Part shown: positions 18,230 through 27,276 of the stretch, piece by piece
Layout: each line of letters starts with the position of its first letter
Position numbering within the stretch: position 1 is the stretch's first letter
Assembly: GCF_000688515.1 (NCBI RefSeq)
Contig: NZ_JHZK01000004.1
Span: 124,001 to 188,000, forward strand
Source: Afifella pfennigii DSM 17143
GTDB lineage: Bacteria > Pseudomonadota > Alphaproteobacteria > Rhizobiales > Afifellaceae
DNA length: 64,000 bases
Reading direction: 5' to 3'
The notes under the pieces: generated by a model
Seen by the model: the letters and a program-made list of their open reading frames with translations, nothing else
What the model was told of the DNA's origin: nothing
Database searches by the model: none
Position numbers and translations under genes: made by a program

Positions 18230-20698
18230 CTACGCCTTGCGCCGCTTGGCCCCGGTCAATGGCGCGGCGGAGAGCGGGTCCTCCGGCCAGTCGTGCTTGA
18301 CGTAGCGACCGCGCATCTCGGCCCGCACCTCGCGCCAGGAGCCGCGCCAGAAGGACGGCAGATCGCGCGTCACCTGGATCGGCCTTCCGGCCGGCGACAG
18401 CAGCTCAAAGGCGAGCGGCACCTGGCCGGCGAGGATGGCGGGATGGGTCTTCAGCGAGAAAAGGTTCTGCGGCGAGACCGCCACGGTCGGCACCTCACCG
18501 GCATAGTCGATGGGCACGGTGCGCCCGGAAGGGGCGGTGAAGTGCGCCGGGGCGAGGCGGTCGAGCTCGGCCATCCTCTCCCAGGGCAGGAGAGCGGCGA
18601 GCGCGTTCTTCATGTCGGCGGGGGAAAGCTCGGCGAGAGCGTTCTTGCCGGCAAGCGCCGGCGTCAGCCATCGCTCCACGCTTTGCGCCAGCGCCGCGTC
18701 GGAGAGGTCGGGCCAGGGGCCGCCTTGCGAGGCGCCCTCGCAGCGGCGCAGGAAGGCGATGCGGGCGCGCAGCGACAGCGTCTCATGAGGCCAGGGAAGC
18801 TTGTCGATCCCCCGCCGCAGCGCCGCTTCGGCGAGAAGGGCGGCCGCCTTGCCGCGGTCGAAACGCTTCAGCGGCTCGGCGAGAAGCTCGATGGCGCCGA
18901 GCCGGCGCACCCGCCGCGCCGCGACCCGGTCGGCGCGCGCGTCATAGGAAAGCTCTTCCTCCTCATCGACCGGCAGAAGCGCCTCGATCTCGGCCCGGGC
19001 AATCGGGGCTGCCAGGAGGATGCGGCTATCGGCGCCGCCACCCGACAGCTCGGCGATGGCCAGGAAAGGCTCGGCGGCAAGCGGCTCTGCCGGATCGAGA
19101 TAGGCGCCGCTGCCATTGGCGAGCAGGAAGCGGCCGCCGGCGCCGCGCGATTTCGCCACCCGTTCGGGGAAGGCGAGCGCGAGAAGAGCGCCTGGCGAAA
19201 GAGCTTCTTGCTCCCCCTCTTGCTCCGCCGCCTTTTCGGCGAGCTTCGCCCAGCCGCCGGCCGCCCGGCGCGCCTTGGCGATGCGCTGCGAACGGGAGGC
19301 GCGCCAGACCTGAAATCGCTCGCCGAGATCGGCGGCGCGGCCGGCAAGGCCCGGCTCGGAGACGATGGCGGCGATCTCGGCGGCTTGCGCGCCCATGCCC
19401 CGCTGGGCGGCGGCAATCAGCATATGGGCCAGGCGCGGGGCGAGCGGGAAAGCGGCGAGCGCCCTGCCATGCGCGGTCAAGAGGCCCTTGGCGTCGACGG
19501 CGCCAAGGCGCGAAAGCAGCGCCAGCGCCTCGGCGAAGGCCGCCCTGGGCGGCGGGTCAAGAAAGGCGAGCTCCTTCGGGTCCGTAACGCCCCAGGAAAG
19601 CAGCGCCAGGGCAAAGGCGGAGAGCTCCGCTTCCAGGATCTCCGGCCTGTCGAAAGGCGCAAGACCGGCATTTTGCGGCTCGTCCCAGAGGCGGTAGCAG
19701 ACGCCCGGCTCAAGACGGCCGGCGCGGCCGCGCCGCTGCTCGGCGGCGGCGCGCGAGACGCGCACCGTCTCAAGCCGCGTCAGCCCGGCGCCCGCATCGT
19801 AGCGCGGCCGGCGGGTAAAGCCGCAATCGACGACGATGCGCACGCCTTCGATGGTCAGCGAGGTCTCGGCGATGGAGGTGGCAAGGACCAGCTTGCGCCT
19901 TGCCGGGGCAGCTAGGCGGATGGCGCGCTCCTGGTCGCCAAGCTCCATGGCGCCGTAGAGCGGGGCAAGGTCGACATCGGAAGGCAAGGAAGGCGCCAGC
20001 CGCTCGGCGAGGCGGCGGATTTCCGCCTGGCCGGGCAGGAAGGCAAGGAGGCTGCCGGGCTCCTCGGCGAGAGCCTTCAGGATCGCCGCCTCCATGCGCT
20101 CCTCGATGCGCCGGCCGGGCGCGCCGCCGAGATAGCGCGTTTCGACCGGATAGAGGCGGCCGGCGCTTTCCACCACCGGCGCGGCGCCAAGAAGGGCGGA
20201 AAAACGCGCCCCGTCGAGCGTCGCCGACATGGCGCAAAGCTTCATGTCCGGCCGCAGCGCCGCGCTTGCGTCAAGGGCGAGCGCCAAGGCGAGATCGACA
20301 TCGAGCGAGCGCTCATGCACCTCGTCGAAGAGGATGGCGGCAACGCCCTCAAGCTCCGGGTCCTCGCCGATCATCCTGAGGAAGACGCCGGCGGTGAGAA
20401 GCTCGATGCGTGTTTGCCGTGAAACACGCGCTTCCATTCTGACGCGATAGCCGACGGTGGCGCCAACCGCCTCGCCGAGGCTTGCCGCCATGCGGGCGGC
20501 GGCGGCGCGGGCGGCGAGCCGGCGCGGCTCCACGACGAGGATCCGCCCCTTTCCCGCCAGTCCCGCCTCCAGGAGCGCCAGCGGCACGCGGGTGGTCTTG
20601 CCGGCGCCGGTCGGCGCGATCAGGACGGCGGCGCGGTTTTCTTCAAGCGCCGCAAAAAGCGCCGGCAGCGCCTCCTCGACGGGCAGGGCCTCGCTCAT
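18230..20698 (-). CDS. hrpB: ATP-dependent helicase HrpB
   Basis: DEAH-type RNA/DNA helicase family protein of 822 residues. Motif I APTGAGKTTR, Ia VVEPRRLAARAAAARM, motif II as DEVHERSLD, motif III SATLD, and motif VI with QRRGRAGR (AAEQRRGRAGRLEPG). The HrpB-specific C-terminal domain is present, ending RYVKHDWPEDPLS-AAP and a basic tail. The cellular role of HrpB is still unclear in most bacteria. The ATG at 20698 overlaps the stop of the upstream ABC ATPase gene by four bases, so it is probably translated from the same message as ynjBCD. Confidence 0.95.
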   Translation of the reverse strand: MSEALPVEEALPALFAALEENRAAVLIAPTGAGKTTRVPLALLEAGLAGKGRILVVEPRRLAARAAAARMAASLGEAVGATVGYRVRMEARVSRQTRIELLTAGVFLRMIGEDPELEGVAAILFDEVHERSLDVDLALALALDASAALRPDMKLCAMSATLDGARFSALLGAAPVVESAGRLYPVETRYLGGAPGRRIEERMEAAILKALAEEPGSLLAFLPGQAEIRRLAERLAPSLPSDVDLAPLYGAMELGDQERAIRLAAPARRKLVLATSIAETSLTIEGVRIVVDCGFTRRPRYDAGAGLTRLETVRVSRAAAEQRRGRAGRLEPGVCYRLWDEPQNAGLAPFDRPEILEAELSAFALALLSWGVTDPKELAFLDPPPRAAFAEALALLSRLGAVDAKGLLTAHGRALAAFPLAPRLAHMLIAAAQRGMGAQAAEIAAIVSEPGLAGRAADLGERFQVWRASRSQRIAKARRAAGGWAKLAEKAAEQEGEQEALSPGALLALAFPERVAKSRGAGGRFLLANGSGAYLDPAEPLAAEPFLAIAELSGGGADSRILLAAPIARAEIEALLPVDEEEELSYDARADRVAARRVRRLGAIELLAEPLKRFDRGKAAALLAEAALRRGIDKLPWPHETLSLRARIAFLRRCEGASQGGPWPDLSDAALAQSVERWLTPALAGKNALAELSPADMKNALAALLPWERMAELDRLAPAHFTAPSGRTVPIDYAGEVPTVAVSPQNLFSLKTHPAILAGQVPLAFELLSPAGRPIQVTRDLPSFWRGSWREVRAEMRGRYVKHDWPEDPLSAAPLTGAKRRKA

Positions 20699-21357
20699 GT
20701 CGCCTTCCCGGCGGCAAGGTCGACGAGAGGCCCGCCGGCGGCCTCCGCGTCGAGCGGGTCGTGGGTGACGAGAAGGACGGGCAGCTCGCGCTTGGCCGCC
20801 TCGGCGAAGACGAGGGCGCGCACCTGGTCCTTCATCCCGGCGTCGAGCTTGGAGAAGGGCTCGTCGAGAAGGAGAGCGCGCGGGCGCGACAAGAGCGTGC
20901 GCAAAAGGGCGATGCGCGCCTTCTGGCCGCCGGAAAGCGTCGCCGGGTCGCGGTCAAAGAAGCCCTCCATGCCGACCTCGGCGAGCGCGGCTTCCACCGC
21001 CTTGCGCCTTGCATGCCGGCCGGGGAGCGCCGGATCGAGGCCGAAGAGGAGATTGCCGCCGACCGAAAGGTGCGGAAACAGGAGCGGGTCCTGGAAGAGC
21101 AGGCCCATATGCCGCTCCTGCGCCGGCAGGTCGGTGACGTCCTCGCCGTCGACCAGAACGCGGCCCGTCGCGGTGAAGGCCGGGTCCAGAAAGCCAGCGA
21201 GAAAGGCAAGCAAGGTCGACTTGCCCGAGCCGGAAGGGCCCATCACCGTCAAGACCTTGCCCGGCGCGATCGACCGGTCAAGGGCGAGCAGCTCCCTTCC
21301 GGCGAGGCCGATCACCACCCGGTCAAGATGAAGGCCCTTCCCGCTTGCCTCGTTCAT
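20695..21357 (-). CDS. ynjD: ABC transporter ATP-binding protein, YnjD type
   Basis: Cytoplasmic ATPase (220 residues) of the importer whose permease and binding protein are encoded just upstream. Walker A MGPSGSGKSTLL, Q-loop GLLFQDPLLFPH, signature LSGGQKARIALLR, Walker B ALLLDEPFSKLD, switch His in VTHDPLDAEAAGG. It is short, with no C-terminal regulatory domain, as in YnjD and ThiQ. Overlaps the permease stop and the hrpB start, four bases each. Symbol given by family resemblance together with the order B-C-D; ThiQ is the alternative. Confidence 0.85.
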   Translation of the reverse strand: MNEASGKGLHLDRVVIGLAGRELLALDRSIAPGKVLTVMGPSGSGKSTLLAFLAGFLDPAFTATGRVLVDGEDVTDLPAQERHMGLLFQDPLLFPHLSVGGNLLFGLDPALPGRHARRKAVEAALAEVGMEGFFDRDPATLSGGQKARIALLRTLLSRPRALLLDEPFSKLDAGMKDQVRALVFAEAAKRELPVLLVTHDPLDAEAAGGPLVDLAAGKAT

Positions 21358-23105
21358 GCGACCGCACGCATGGCGGCGCGGCGGCGGAAAAGCAAGGCCG
21401 GCAGAAGCCCGGCGAGGGCAAAGCCGATGAAGGGCAGGAGCGCCTGAAGAAGCGCGGTGGCGCCGATGGCGCGCGGATCGCCACCGGCCGAAAGCGCCAC
21501 GGCCTCGGTGGTGACGGTCGGCCAGCGCCCGGCGCCGATGAGGATGGTGGGCAGGTAGAGGGCGATGGAGACGGCAAAGCCGATCGCGGCGGCGGTGAGG
21601 ACCGGGCGGGCGAGCATCGGCAGGCGCACGCGCCAGAAGAAGGCGTCGGCGCTACGGCCGAGCCCCGTTGCCATCTGCCGGTAGCGCGGGTCGAAGGCGC
21701 GCCAGGGATCGGCGAGCGAGAGGAGCACATAGGGAAAGACGAAGACGAGATGAGACAGGACGACGGCAACAAGCCGGCCGTCGAGGCGTAGCGCGATGAA
21801 GAGGATGTCGAGGCCGAAGAGGAAGGCGATCTGCGGCACCAGAAGCGGCAGATAGAGCGCGACAAGGGCGCGGACGGTCGGCGTCACCCCCGCCCGCACT
21901 TCGTATTCCAGCGCCCCGAGGGCGAGGGCGACGGCGAGCGCGGAGGACAGAGCGGCGATGAGGAGCGCATTGGCGAGCGGCACCGCGAGAGCCTCGCCAA
22001 GCCGCGACCATGCGCTGAGCGTGAAGCCGGCAGGCAGGAGGTTCGGGAAGGTCCACAGCCCGGCGACAGACCACAGAGCCAGCGCGGCGATGCCGGCAAG
22101 GACCAGGAAAACGGCAAGGCCCATCGCCGCCGCGGCGAGACAGCGTAACGGCTCGTCGGCGCGAAAGCGCCAGCCCGCAGCCATCGCCGCCATGGCGAGG
22201 CCGGCGAGAAGCCGCTCCAGCGCCAACCAGAGAAGAATGGCGGCGCCGGTGACGGCGAGCTGCAACAGCGCGCCGGCCGCCGCGACGCTGCGCAGGGAAA
22301 GGTCCGGATCGGCCTGCCATTCCAGGATGCGCACGGCGAGCGGGGCCGGCAAAGTGGGGCCGAGGATGAGGGCGACATCGACGACGGAGCTGGCATAGGC
22401 GATGACGGCGAAGACCGGCAGGCGCAGCTGGCGGTAGAGCGCCGGCAGGACGGCGAAGGCAAAGCCCGCCATGCGGCCATAGCCGAGGGCACGGGCGGCC
22501 TTCAGCCGCGGCACGGCTTCCGCCTGCGGCAGGGCGGCGAGCGCCATCAGGAAGAGAAAGGGAATCTCCTTGACGATGAGCCCCGCCATCATCGCCAGAC
22601 CTGCGGTGTCGTGGACGATGAGCCAGTCGGGCGGGCGTTCAAAGCCGCTCGGCCAGGGCGAGACGGCGCGCAGGAGGAGGCCGGACGGGGCGATGAGAAA
22701 GGCGAGCCCGAAGGCGGCGGCGGCGTGCGGCACGGCCAGAAGCGGCGAGACGAGGCGCGCAAGGCGGCGAAAGAGCCTGGTGCCGTGCCAGCCGGCGATG
22801 AAGGCGGCGACGATGAGAAACGCCACGAAGGTGGTGCCGAGCCCGGCCGCCAGGCTTATCAGGCTGGAGCGCCAGATGCCCGGCATGGCGAAAAGCGCCT
22901 CAAACGGCGCCAGGGAAAGGCGCTCGGCGCCAATCACCGGCAGATAGCCGAAGGCCGGCAGGGCGGCGCCGAGAAGGCCCGCCGCCACCGGGCCGACGAG
23001 AAGGGCGAAGATCGCCGCCGGAAAGAGAACGAGACGCGAGCCGCCCCGCCGCGTCGCCGCGCCTTCGCTGCCCGCTATTGCCCGGCTCCGTAGCGGCGCG
23101 CCCAT
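21354..23105 (-). CDS. ynjC: ABC transporter permease with two permease halves, YnjC type
   Basis: Inner-membrane permease of 583 residues made of two similar halves of about six helices each, as in YnjC, ThiP and SfuB. EAA-type loops occur in both halves (ARALGYGRMAGFAFAVLP near residue 215 and ATGLGRSADAFFWRVRLP near residue 490). The start ATG at 23105 lies 31 bases inside the binding-protein gene; a later start would remove the basic N-terminal tail. Substrate is unknown: YnjBCD has no established ligand, and thiamine or ferric iron carriers are the related alternatives. Confidence 0.85.
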   Translation of the reverse strand: MGAPLRSRAIAGSEGAATRRGGSRLVLFPAAIFALLVGPVAAGLLGAALPAFGYLPVIGAERLSLAPFEALFAMPGIWRSSLISLAAGLGTTFVAFLIVAAFIAGWHGTRLFRRLARLVSPLLAVPHAAAAFGLAFLIAPSGLLLRAVSPWPSGFERPPDWLIVHDTAGLAMMAGLIVKEIPFLFLMALAALPQAEAVPRLKAARALGYGRMAGFAFAVLPALYRQLRLPVFAVIAYASSVVDVALILGPTLPAPLAVRILEWQADPDLSLRSVAAAGALLQLAVTGAAILLWLALERLLAGLAMAAMAAGWRFRADEPLRCLAAAAMGLAVFLVLAGIAALALWSVAGLWTFPNLLPAGFTLSAWSRLGEALAVPLANALLIAALSSALAVALALGALEYEVRAGVTPTVRALVALYLPLLVPQIAFLFGLDILFIALRLDGRLVAVVLSHLVFVFPYVLLSLADPWRAFDPRYRQMATGLGRSADAFFWRVRLPMLARPVLTAAAIGFAVSIALYLPTILIGAGRWPTVTTEAVALSAGGDPRAIGATALLQALLPFIGFALAGLLPALLFRRRAAMRAVA

Positions 23106-24286
23106 TCTTTCTCCAGCCTTTCCATCCAGCTCGGATGCGGCTCCGGCAGCGCCTTGCCGAGCTCTTCCGGCGGCAGGGTGGCGATGCCTAGGTCGAGCGC
23201 GGCAAAGCGGGCGCGGTCCTCCCGCGGCAGGGCTTCAATGTCGAGCACCGTCGGGTCGCCCCAGATTTCCGGATCCTGCTTTCTTGCCTGCGCCTCGGGC
23301 GACATGAAAAAATCCGCCAGCACCATGGCGCCGGCCTTGGCGGTGGCGTTGAAGGGGATGGCCACGAAATGCGTGTTGGCGATGGAGCCGGCCTCCGGCA
23401 CGAAGCTGCGCACCGTCTGGGGCAATTCGCCGTTGGCGATGGCGCTCGAAGCGTCGGCCGGGTTGAAGGCGAAGGAGATATCCACCTCGCCATCGGCCAG
23501 GAGCCGGCGCATCGCCCCGTAATTTTGCGGATAGGCGCGGCCGGAGCGCCACAGATGCGGGGAAAGCTCGTCCAGGAAGGCAAAGAGCGGCTTGGTCTCA
23601 TCCTCAAAGGCCGCCTCGCTCACCGGCGCCTGCAGGACGGATGGGTCCGGCGCCAGCTCGTAGAGCGCCTGCTTCAGAAAGGTGGAGCCGAGGAAATCGG
23701 GCGGCTGGGGATAGGTGAAGCGGCCGGGATTGGCCTTTGCCCAGCGAAGCAGCGCCTCCATGGAGCGCGGCGGATCGGCAAGCCGCGCCGTATCGTGGAA
23801 GAAGACGAGCTTGGCCATCCCCCAGGGCGCCTCCAGCCCATCGGTCGGCACGGTGAAATCGCTGAGCACGGTCGGCTTGCCCGCCTCGTCGACATAGGCG
23901 TAGTTGGGCAGTTGCCTCGCCCAGGGCCGGTCCAGCAAGAGCCCCGCCCGCTTCAGCGCGGCGAAGTTCTCGCCGTTGATCCAGACAAGATCGACGGCGC
24001 CGCCCGCCTCGCGCCCGGCCGCCTTCTCGGCGATCACCTTGGCGACGACCTCGGCGGCATCGGCGACCTTCACGTGCACGACCTTCACCCCGTGCCGTTC
24101 TTCCAGCTCGGCGCCGGCCCAGGCGATGTAATCGTTGATGCGCGGCTCGCCGCCCCAGGCGTGGAAATAGACGGTCTCGCCCTTCGCCTCCTCCAGCACG
24201 GCCTGCCAGTTCGCCGGGTCAGGCGTCTCGGCCTGGGCGAGCGTCGCGAAGATCAGCCCCAAAACGGCAATGACAATTCTCAGCAT
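23075..24286 (-). CDS. ynjB: ABC transporter substrate-binding protein, YnjB type
   Basis: Periplasmic binding protein of 403 residues with a Sec signal (residues 1 to about 19, cleavage near TLAQAE). YnjB-family features: DPANWQAVLEEAKGETVYFHAWGG, AEVVAKVIAEKAAG, DLVWINGENFAALK, and GAMRRLLADGEVDISFAFNP. The start at 24286 begins the signal peptide; the open frame upstream lacks one. The conserved WGG and WINGEN segments separate it from ThiB and ferric-binding proteins, but the ligand is not known. First gene of a four-gene operon ending in hrpB. Confidence 0.87.
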   Translation of the reverse strand: MLRIVIAVLGLIFATLAQAETPDPANWQAVLEEAKGETVYFHAWGGEPRINDYIAWAGAELEERHGVKVVHVKVADAAEVVAKVIAEKAAGREAGGAVDLVWINGENFAALKRAGLLLDRPWARQLPNYAYVDEAGKPTVLSDFTVPTDGLEAPWGMAKLVFFHDTARLADPPRSMEALLRWAKANPGRFTYPQPPDFLGSTFLKQALYELAPDPSVLQAPVSEAAFEDETKPLFAFLDELSPHLWRSGRAYPQNYGAMRRLLADGEVDISFAFNPADASSAIANGELPQTVRSFVPEAGSIANTHFVAIPFNATAKAGAMVLADFFMSPEAQARKQDPEIWGDPTVLDIEALPREDRARFAALDLGIATLPPEELGKALPEPHPSWMERLEKEWARRYGAGQ

Positions 24287-24514
24287 CGACCTTCCCCAAG
24301 AGCGTTGCAGCCCGCGCCACTCCTCTCCCCGGAGGGGGAGAGCAAGGTGCCGTGCCACGCCGCGATTGCCCTATGCGACCGCCCTTCCCCTCAAGGGAAG
24401 GGTGGCGCGCGCATCAGCATGGCCTTACCCGCCAGGCGAGGAGCCGGCGGCCCCTTTTTTCACACTGCGGCGCGCCTCACAGGCAAGCAACAAAAGGGTG
24501 AGCCGGCAAGGCCG
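24287..24514. repeat. Gap with two inverted repeats between ggt and ynjB
   Basis: The ggt stop and the ynjB start flank 228 bases with no convincing gene. Two perfect hairpins are visible: CTCTCCCC / GGGGAGAG (24323-24330, 24335-24342, loop GGAG) and CCCTTCCC / GGGAAGGG (24382-24389, 24395-24402, loop CTCAA). They are not followed by T-runs on the minus strand, so classic intrinsic termination of ggt is not clear. Such purine/pyrimidine stems resemble dispersed intergenic palindromes of alphaproteobacteria. Confidence 0.5.
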
Positions 24515-26302
24515 CTACCGGCCGATGGCGATGCCCTCGCGGCGCGGATCGGCGCCGCCGGAAAGCCCGTCCGGGCCGATGGCGAGAGCATGCAGGCCGG
24601 AATTGAGATCGCGGACATTGACCTCGTAGCCGAGAAGGCCGAGCGCGGCGATGAAATCCTCAGCCCGCGTGCCGGCCTCCACGTCGTAGACGCCGGTGCG
24701 GTTGACGAGATGCGGCAGGGCCACGGCTTCCTGCACATCCATGCCCCAATCGAGAATGGCGATGAGCGTCTTCGCCACATAGGGGATGATGCGGCTGCCG
24801 CCAGGCGAGCCGAGGGCCAGAACCGGCTCGCCGTCCTGAAAGACGATGGTCGGGGCCATGGAGGAGCGCGGCCGCTTGCCCGGCTCCACCCGGTTGGCCA
24901 CCGGCACGCCGTCGCGATGCGTGCGGAAGGAGAAATCGGTCAGTTCGTTGTTGAGGAGGAAGCCGCGCACCATCAGCCGCGAGCCGAAGCCGTTCTCGAT
25001 GGTCGTCGTCATGGAGACGACGTTGCCGGCGCCGTCGATGATGACGAAATGGCTGGTGGAAGGCAGCTCCAGCGCCTCGCCCGGCGCGAAATGGAGCGCG
25101 TGGTCCCATTGCGGCTCGCCGGCCGTCACCTGCTCAAGCCGGGTGCCGCCTTCAAGCAGCTCGGCGCGGGCGGCGAGATAGTCGGGGTCGAGGAGGCCCT
25201 TGATGGGTGCCGGGACGAAATCGGTATCGGCGAGATAGCGGCCGCGATCGGCGAAGGCGAGGCGGCTCGCATCGCCGATGAGGCGCCAGGCCTCGGCGCT
25301 CTCATGCCCCAGGGCGGCGAGATCGAAGGGGGAAAGCAGGCCGAGGATCTGGCCGACGGCGACGCCGCCGGAGGAAGGCGGGCCCATGCCGCAGACCTCG
25401 TAGACGCGATAGGCGATACAGACCGGCTCGCGCTCCTTCACCTCGTAGCCGGCGAGATCCTGAAGGCGCATGAGCCCCGGATTGTCGTCGAAGCGGCGAA
25501 TGGCGGCGACGATGCTCTCGGCGATGGCGCCCTCGTAGAAGGCGTCGGCGCCCTCCTCGGCCAGCGTGCGCAGCGTCGCCGCATAGGCGGGGTTCTTCAA
25601 TTTGTCGCCCGCTGCCACGACGGCGCTCAAGGTATCGACGAAATAGGTCTTGGCGGTCTCCTGGCGCGACAGGCTGTCCGCCGCCTCGCCGGCGAGCGCG
25701 AGGAGCCGCGGCGAGGGGGAAAAGCCCTCCTGGGCAAGAAAGATGGCCGGCTGGAAGAGCTCCGCCCAGGCAAGCCGCCCCCAGCGGCGATGCGCCTCCT
25801 CCAGAAGCCGCGGCGTGCCCGGCACGCCGACGGAGCGCCCGCCGATGACGGCGTCGAAGAAGCCGAGCGGCTCGCCGTCCTCGTCAAGGAAGAGCTCGGG
25901 CGTTGCGGCCGAAGGCGCCGTCTCGCGGCCGTCGAGGCTGGTCAGCTTGTTCTCGGCCGCGTCCCAGTAAAGCAGGAAGGCGCCGCCGCCGAGACCGGAG
26001 GATTGCGGCTCCACCAGGCCGAGGACGAGCTGCACGGCGACCATGGCGTCGATGGCGCTGCCGCCCTGGCGCAGAATGTCGGCGCCCGTCTCGGCAGCGA
26101 GCGGATGGGCGGCGACCACCATCCAATCCTCGGCGCGAACCGGAGCGGCGGGGGTCGAGCCGAGCGGCGTCGCCGCTTCCGGCGCCGGTCGCCGCAGCTC
26201 CTGCGCCGCGACGGGCAAGGCAAGGCCGAGACAGACGACAAGCGCGGCGAGCGCGCCGGCCGCGCGCGCCAGCGAAAGAGCGCCGATGCGCAAGGCCGTC
26301 AT
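24515..26302 (-). CDS. ggt: Gamma-glutamyltransferase
   Basis: Exported Ntn-hydrolase that cleaves gamma-glutamyl bonds (glutathione, glutamine) or transfers the group. The 595-residue precursor has a signal peptide (residues about 5-33, ending LPVAAQ). It self-processes before the nucleophile, seen as Thr416 in LPSTSHFVIIDGAGNVVSMT. Other marks: GLGGGAFLLYWD, RSMAPTIVF, and the oxyanion/lid region LGSPGGSRIIPYV. ATG at 26302 is preferred since it starts the signal peptide and lies 16 bases after the SDR stop; a longer frame would overlap the SDR gene. Role probably glutathione or gamma-glutamyl peptide use in the periplasm. Confidence 0.94.
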   Translation of the reverse strand: MTALRIGALSLARAAGALAALVVCLGLALPVAAQELRRPAPEAATPLGSTPAAPVRAEDWMVVAAHPLAAETGADILRQGGSAIDAMVAVQLVLGLVEPQSSGLGGGAFLLYWDAAENKLTSLDGRETAPSAATPELFLDEDGEPLGFFDAVIGGRSVGVPGTPRLLEEAHRRWGRLAWAELFQPAIFLAQEGFSPSPRLLALAGEAADSLSRQETAKTYFVDTLSAVVAAGDKLKNPAYAATLRTLAEEGADAFYEGAIAESIVAAIRRFDDNPGLMRLQDLAGYEVKEREPVCIAYRVYEVCGMGPPSSGGVAVGQILGLLSPFDLAALGHESAEAWRLIGDASRLAFADRGRYLADTDFVPAPIKGLLDPDYLAARAELLEGGTRLEQVTAGEPQWDHALHFAPGEALELPSTSHFVIIDGAGNVVSMTTTIENGFGSRLMVRGFLLNNELTDFSFRTHRDGVPVANRVEPGKRPRSSMAPTIVFQDGEPVLALGSPGGSRIIPYVAKTLIAILDWGMDVQEAVALPHLVNRTGVYDVEAGTRAEDFIAALGLLGYEVNVRDLNSGLHALAIGPDGLSGGADPRREGIAIGR

Positions 26303-26318
26303 CGGGCGAGGCCAGCGG

Positions 26319-27239
26319 CTAGAGATGCTGGCCGCCGTCGATGTTGATTTCCGCGCCGATGACATAGGAAGAGGCGCCCGAGCAGAGGAAGTGCACCACC
26401 TCGGCCACCTCCTTCGGGTCGCCGATGCGGCGCATGGGCACTTCGCGCTCCACCACCTCGTCGGTGCCGGGCGAGAGGATGGAGGTCAAGATCTCGCCGG
26501 GCGCCACGGCATTCACCCGGATCCCGGAAGCGGCCAACTCGTGCGCGAGCTCGCGCGTCAGCGCCGAGAGCGCCGCCTTGGAGGTGGCGTAGGCGGCGCC
26601 GGCGAAGGGATGGATGCGAGAGCCAGCGATGGAGGTGATGTTGACGACCGAGCCATTGCCGCGCAGGAGCGCGTCCTTCAGCCCCTGCACCAGAAGCGCT
26701 GGGGCGATGAAGTTGACCATGTGCACGTCCTGCCAGATCTTCAGCGGCGTGCCCATGGCGCTGAGGCGACCGCCCTCGTCGTTCTTCGGCGAGATGCCGG
26801 CATTGTTGATGAGCGCCGTCAGCCCCTTCTCGCCGACCCGCTCGCGCAGCTGATCGATGGCGTATTGGATGGAGCGGTCGTCGGAAAGGTTCACCTCGAT
26901 ATGGCGGACATAGCCTTCCGCCCAGGGGCACACATGCGAGAAGGGCGTGCGCGAGAGGGTGTAGACCTCCCAGTTCTCGTCGTAGAACTTGCGCACGATG
27001 GCATGACCGATGCCGCGGCTCGCGCCGGTGACGGCGACGACCGGCTTCAGGCTCGGCTCGTGCGCCAGCGCGCCGTGGTCGACCGGGCAGGCCGCCGGCG
27101 CCTCGCTCGCGGGAGCGGCCTGCGCCTCGCCCTTTGCGGGCGCGCCTTTGGCATGGGCCGGGCATTCGGCCGGCGGCCGGTTCTCCTCGGCGCCTTCCTG
27201 CGGGCCGGTGCCCGGCCTTTCGATCGTCTTCTCGCTCAT
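26319..27239 (-). CDS. SDR-family oxidoreductase with Cys-Pro-rich N-terminal extension
   Basis: Classical short-chain dehydrogenase of 306 residues. From about residue 62: cofactor motif VTGASRGIGHAI (TGxxxGxG), NNAG in ALINNAGIS, catalytic Ser in ITSIAGS, YxxxK as YATSKAAL, and a C-terminal INIDGGQHL. Substrate unknown. Unusual is the N-terminal tail of about 60 residues, rich in Ala, Pro and Glu, containing ECPAHAKG and ACPVDHGALAH, two Cys-Pro-x-(x)-His motifs. The start at 27239 follows GGGAGG, so the tail appears to be translated. It lies between an omega-aminotransferase and ggt; the gap to ggt is 16 bases. Confidence 0.88.
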   Translation of the reverse strand: MSEKTIERPGTGPQEGAEENRPPAECPAHAKGAPAKGEAQAAPASEAPAACPVDHGALAHEPSLKPVVAVTGASRGIGHAIVRKFYDENWEVYTLSRTPFSHVCPWAEGYVRHIEVNLSDDRSIQYAIDQLRERVGEKGLTALINNAGISPKNDEGGRLSAMGTPLKIWQDVHMVNFIAPALLVQGLKDALLRGNGSVVNITSIAGSRIHPFAGAAYATSKAALSALTRELAHELAASGIRVNAVAPGEILTSILSPGTDEVVEREVPMRRIGDPKEVAEVVHFLCSGASSYVIGAEINIDGGQHL

Positions 27240-27276
27240 CTGCGCCTCCCTTCGGCAGGCCTTTGGCGGCGCCGCC

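Noticed and set aside
23075-24514. TPP riboswitch upstream of the ynjB operon, suggested by similarity to ThiBPQ
   Set aside because: The conserved CTGAGA and related thi-box segments were not seen in the leader, so thiamine regulation is not supported.
24515-26302. Possible frameshift in ggt from a longer frame overlapping the SDR gene
   Set aside because: The shorter start gives a normal signal peptide and the domain is intact to the C-terminus.
23369-26347. 992-codon plus-strand frame opposite ynjB and ggt
   Set aside because: Shadow created by high third-position GC on the opposite strand; two well-supported genes already occupy it.
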